A DNA stretch of 64,000 bases, from assembly GCF_020711235.1 (NCBI RefSeq), contig NZ_JAJFAV010000004.1, forward strand, positions 310,001-374,000, read 5' to 3'. A program made the translations under genes and the position numbers. The notes under the pieces are model-generated. The model had not been told where the DNA came from. It searched no databases and worked only from the letters and a program-made list of their open reading frames with translations. This stretch comes from Hymenobacter sp. 15J16-1T3B (GTDB lineage: Bacteria; Bacteroidota; Bacteroidia; Cytophagales; Hymenobacteraceae). Each line of letters begins with the position of its first letter. The stretch's first letter is position 1. Below are positions 62,617-64,000 of this stretch, in pieces.

Positions 62617-63096
62617 TCAGGTTCGAATTACGTCGGTGTCCACGGGCAGGTAGCCTAGCTGCCGGCTCATGCTCAGCACTTGGCCTTTGTGGTGGAATTC
62701 GTGGGTGAGCACGTGGGTGAACAGCTGCAGCGGCGTGAGCGGCAGCGGTTCGGGCCGGCGGGTCACGGTCAGCCATTCGGCCTGTTGCTCGTGGCCGGCG
62801 GCTCGGGCCAGAAACTCCGTTACCAACTCATCGACGCGAGCAAAGCAGGTGCGCAGGGCGGCCACGTCGGGCACGGCAGCCGGCTCGAAATAGCGGGGTG
62901 GAAGCTGCCGCGCCACCACGCCCAGCCAGTGGTAGTAGGTGTTGGCCATGTGCACCAGCAAGTCGCGGATGCTGCTGTTGTTGAAGGCCGGCAGCGGGGC
63001 TACCAAGTGCGCCGGCGTGAGGCTGGCGCAGTAGTCGAGCAGCACGCCCCGGGCGCTTTGGGTGAGGGCGTATTGCGCGCGGAGCAAGTCGTCCAT
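62617..63096 (-). CDS. DinB-family protein
   Basis: The 159-residue cytosolic protein is a four-helix DinB-like protein. Conserved metal-binding histidines lie in LLVHMANTYYHWL (about residue 49) and in FTHVLTHEFHHKGQVLSMSRQLG (two sites near 131-135). DinB/YfiT-like proteins bind a divalent metal and many are thiol-dependent transferases or hydrolases; the substrate is unknown. It lies 32 bases downstream of the amylase gene on the same strand and may be co-transcribed. Confidence 0.9.
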   Translation of the reverse strand: MDDLLRAQYALTQSARGVLLDYCASLTPAHLVAPLPAFNNSSIRDLLVHMANTYYHWLGVVARQLPPRYFEPAAVPDVAALRTCFARVDELVTEFLARAAGHEQQAEWLTVTRRPEPLPLTPLQLFTHVLTHEFHHKGQVLSMSRQLGYLPVDTDVIRT

Positions 63097-63128
63097 GCAG
63101 GGGAAGAAAGTGGCAGAGAGGGCGGCGC

Positions 63129-64000
63129 TCAGTTAGTTTGGGGGCCACGCTCCAGCACGCGGTAACTGTGCGGCGGCAGGGGCAGGGCAGCGCCGGGTGC
63201 CAGCGTGAAGGTTTGGTCCACAAACACATCCTGGTAGGCGCCGCCCCAGGCGGCGGGCACCGGCAGCTCGCGCAGCTCCGGGCCGAGGTTCACGGCCACC
63301 AGCACGGCCTCGGGGCCGGCTGGGCGGTGGCGCACGAAAGCGTACACGTTTTGGTCAGCGGTGGGCAGGCGGGTAAACTGCCCGCAGGCGTCGCCGTTGG
63401 CCAGGGCGGGGTTGCGCTTTTTGAGCTGCAGCAGGCGGGTGTAGAAATCCTGCAGCGGGTAGTTGTTCCAGGGAATCGGGTCTTTGTCGAAAAACTTCAA
63501 GCGCTTCTGCAGGGCCGCTTCCTGGCCCGAATACACCATCGGGATGCCCGGCAGCAGGGCGGCCAGCACGGCTTGGGGCTGCACGTTGGGGCCCAGCCGC
63601 TCGTACTCGGTACCCGTCCAACTGTTGATGTCGTGCGAGGAGGTGAAGTTCATCAGGTACACGCCCGCCGGGTACTTGCGGCGCTCCGCCCGCAGGTAGG
63701 TATCGATGGCGGCCACGGGCTGCTGGCCGCGGGCCACGCTGTCGAGCAGGTAGCGCAGGCGCAGGGCGTAGGTGGCGTCGAAGGCTTTTTCGAGCAGGCG
63801 GGTGTTGGGGTCGAACTGCCCGGGCTGCAGAAAGGGTGGGTCGTGCAGCTCGTCCCATTCGGCCAGCATAAACACCGGCTTAAGGTGCTCCAGCGCGGCG
63901 CGGGAGCTGTTCCAGAACTCGGTGGGCACGAGGCCGGCCACGTCGCAGCGGTAGCCGTCCACGTCGGCCTCGCGCACCCAGTAGAGCAGGCTTTCGGTCA
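63129..64000 (-). CDS. Alpha-amylase family glycoside hydrolase (GH13), C-terminal part, cut by window end
   Basis: The reading frame continues through the right edge (TESLLYWVREADVDGYRC), so this is the C-terminal 289 or so residues. Motifs: VDGYRCDVAGLVP (nucleophile Asp), FMLAEWDELHD (acid Glu) and NFTSSHDINSWTG (third Asp). The C-terminal beta domain ends HSYRVLERGPQTN. It is closely similar along its full visible length to the amylase at 56.4-57.8 kb, with the same GTEYERLGP and PLQDFYTRLLQLK blocks. DinB follows 32 bases later. Confidence 0.93.
   Translation of the reverse strand, partial: TESLLYWVREADVDGYRCDVAGLVPTEFWNSSRAALEHLKPVFMLAEWDELHDPPFLQPGQFDPNTRLLEKAFDATYALRLRYLLDSVARGQQPVAAIDTYLRAERRKYPAGVYLMNFTSSHDINSWTGTEYERLGPNVQPQAVLAALLPGIPMVYSGQEAALQKRLKFFDKDPIPWNNYPLQDFYTRLLQLKKRNPALANGDACGQFTRLPTADQNVYAFVRHRPAGPEAVLVAVNLGPELRELPVPAAWGGAYQDVFVDQTFTLAPGAALPLPPHSYRVLERGPQTN

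Overview
The window is one stretch of chromosome from a high-GC member of the Bacteroidota, most likely a Hymenobacter-like Cytophagales bacterium (an inference). The evidence is: (i) the pyrG-yidC gene order; (ii) several secreted proteins ending in a type IX secretion (T9SS) C-terminal domain with a YPNP-type motif; (iii) -7 promoter elements of the Bacteroidota form TAnnTTTG; (iv) GEVED, YHYH, DUF6438 and LytTR family proteins; and (v) dense GC-rich coding with GC-stem terminators. No rRNA, tRNA, CRISPR array or intact insertion sequence was seen.

Layout. 1-7.4 kb: housekeeping (end of pyrG, yidC, a proline-rich lipoprotein, a peptide-binding lipoprotein, a UPF0173 hydrolase, parA), with a 134-bp palindromic repeat element between pyrG and yidC. 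7.4-13 kb: T9SS cargo (FG-GAP protein, PA14/coiled-coil/ricin-like protein, YHYH protein). 12.9-15.9 kb: a minus-strand operon headed by a fused phosphoserine phosphatase-phosphoglycerate dehydrogenase. 16-20.3 kb: small envelope proteins, DUF983, an AraC regulator and a secreted transglutaminase-like protein. 20.3-29.9 kb: an accessory island with AT-rich patches (see below). 30-43 kb: regulators and signalling (membrane AraC, seven-PAS kinase, hybrid kinase, LytTR regulator), proC, and small exported proteins. 43-49 kb: DUF421, a YD-like T9SS protein, and a four-gene pectin-esterase operon (two CE12-like, two CE8-like enzymes). 49-64 kb: CPBP protease, aldo/keto reductase, a class D beta-lactamase, a D-aminoacylase-like amidohydrolase, a class C-like serine hydrolase, two paralogous alpha-amylases, a 1480-residue GEVED protein and DinB.

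The most interesting system is the island at about 21.1-29.8 kb. It reads as a ribosomal peptide (RiPP) locus of the 'grasp-with-spasm' type. It has a C39-peptidase ABC exporter, a HlyD-type adaptor, a lipoprotein with an erythromycin-esterase/ChaN-like domain, a 62-residue double-glycine precursor whose core is rich in Asp/Glu, Thr/Ser and Lys, an ATP-grasp ligase, a 67-residue unknown protein squeezed between the two maturases, and a SPASM-domain maturase without a radical SAM motif. The proposed flow is: the leader recruits the ATP-grasp/SPASM pair, the core is cross-linked, the C39 domain cuts after Gly-Gly, and the ABC/HlyD pair exports the product. The roles of the lipoprotein and of the two extra small ORFs are unknown.
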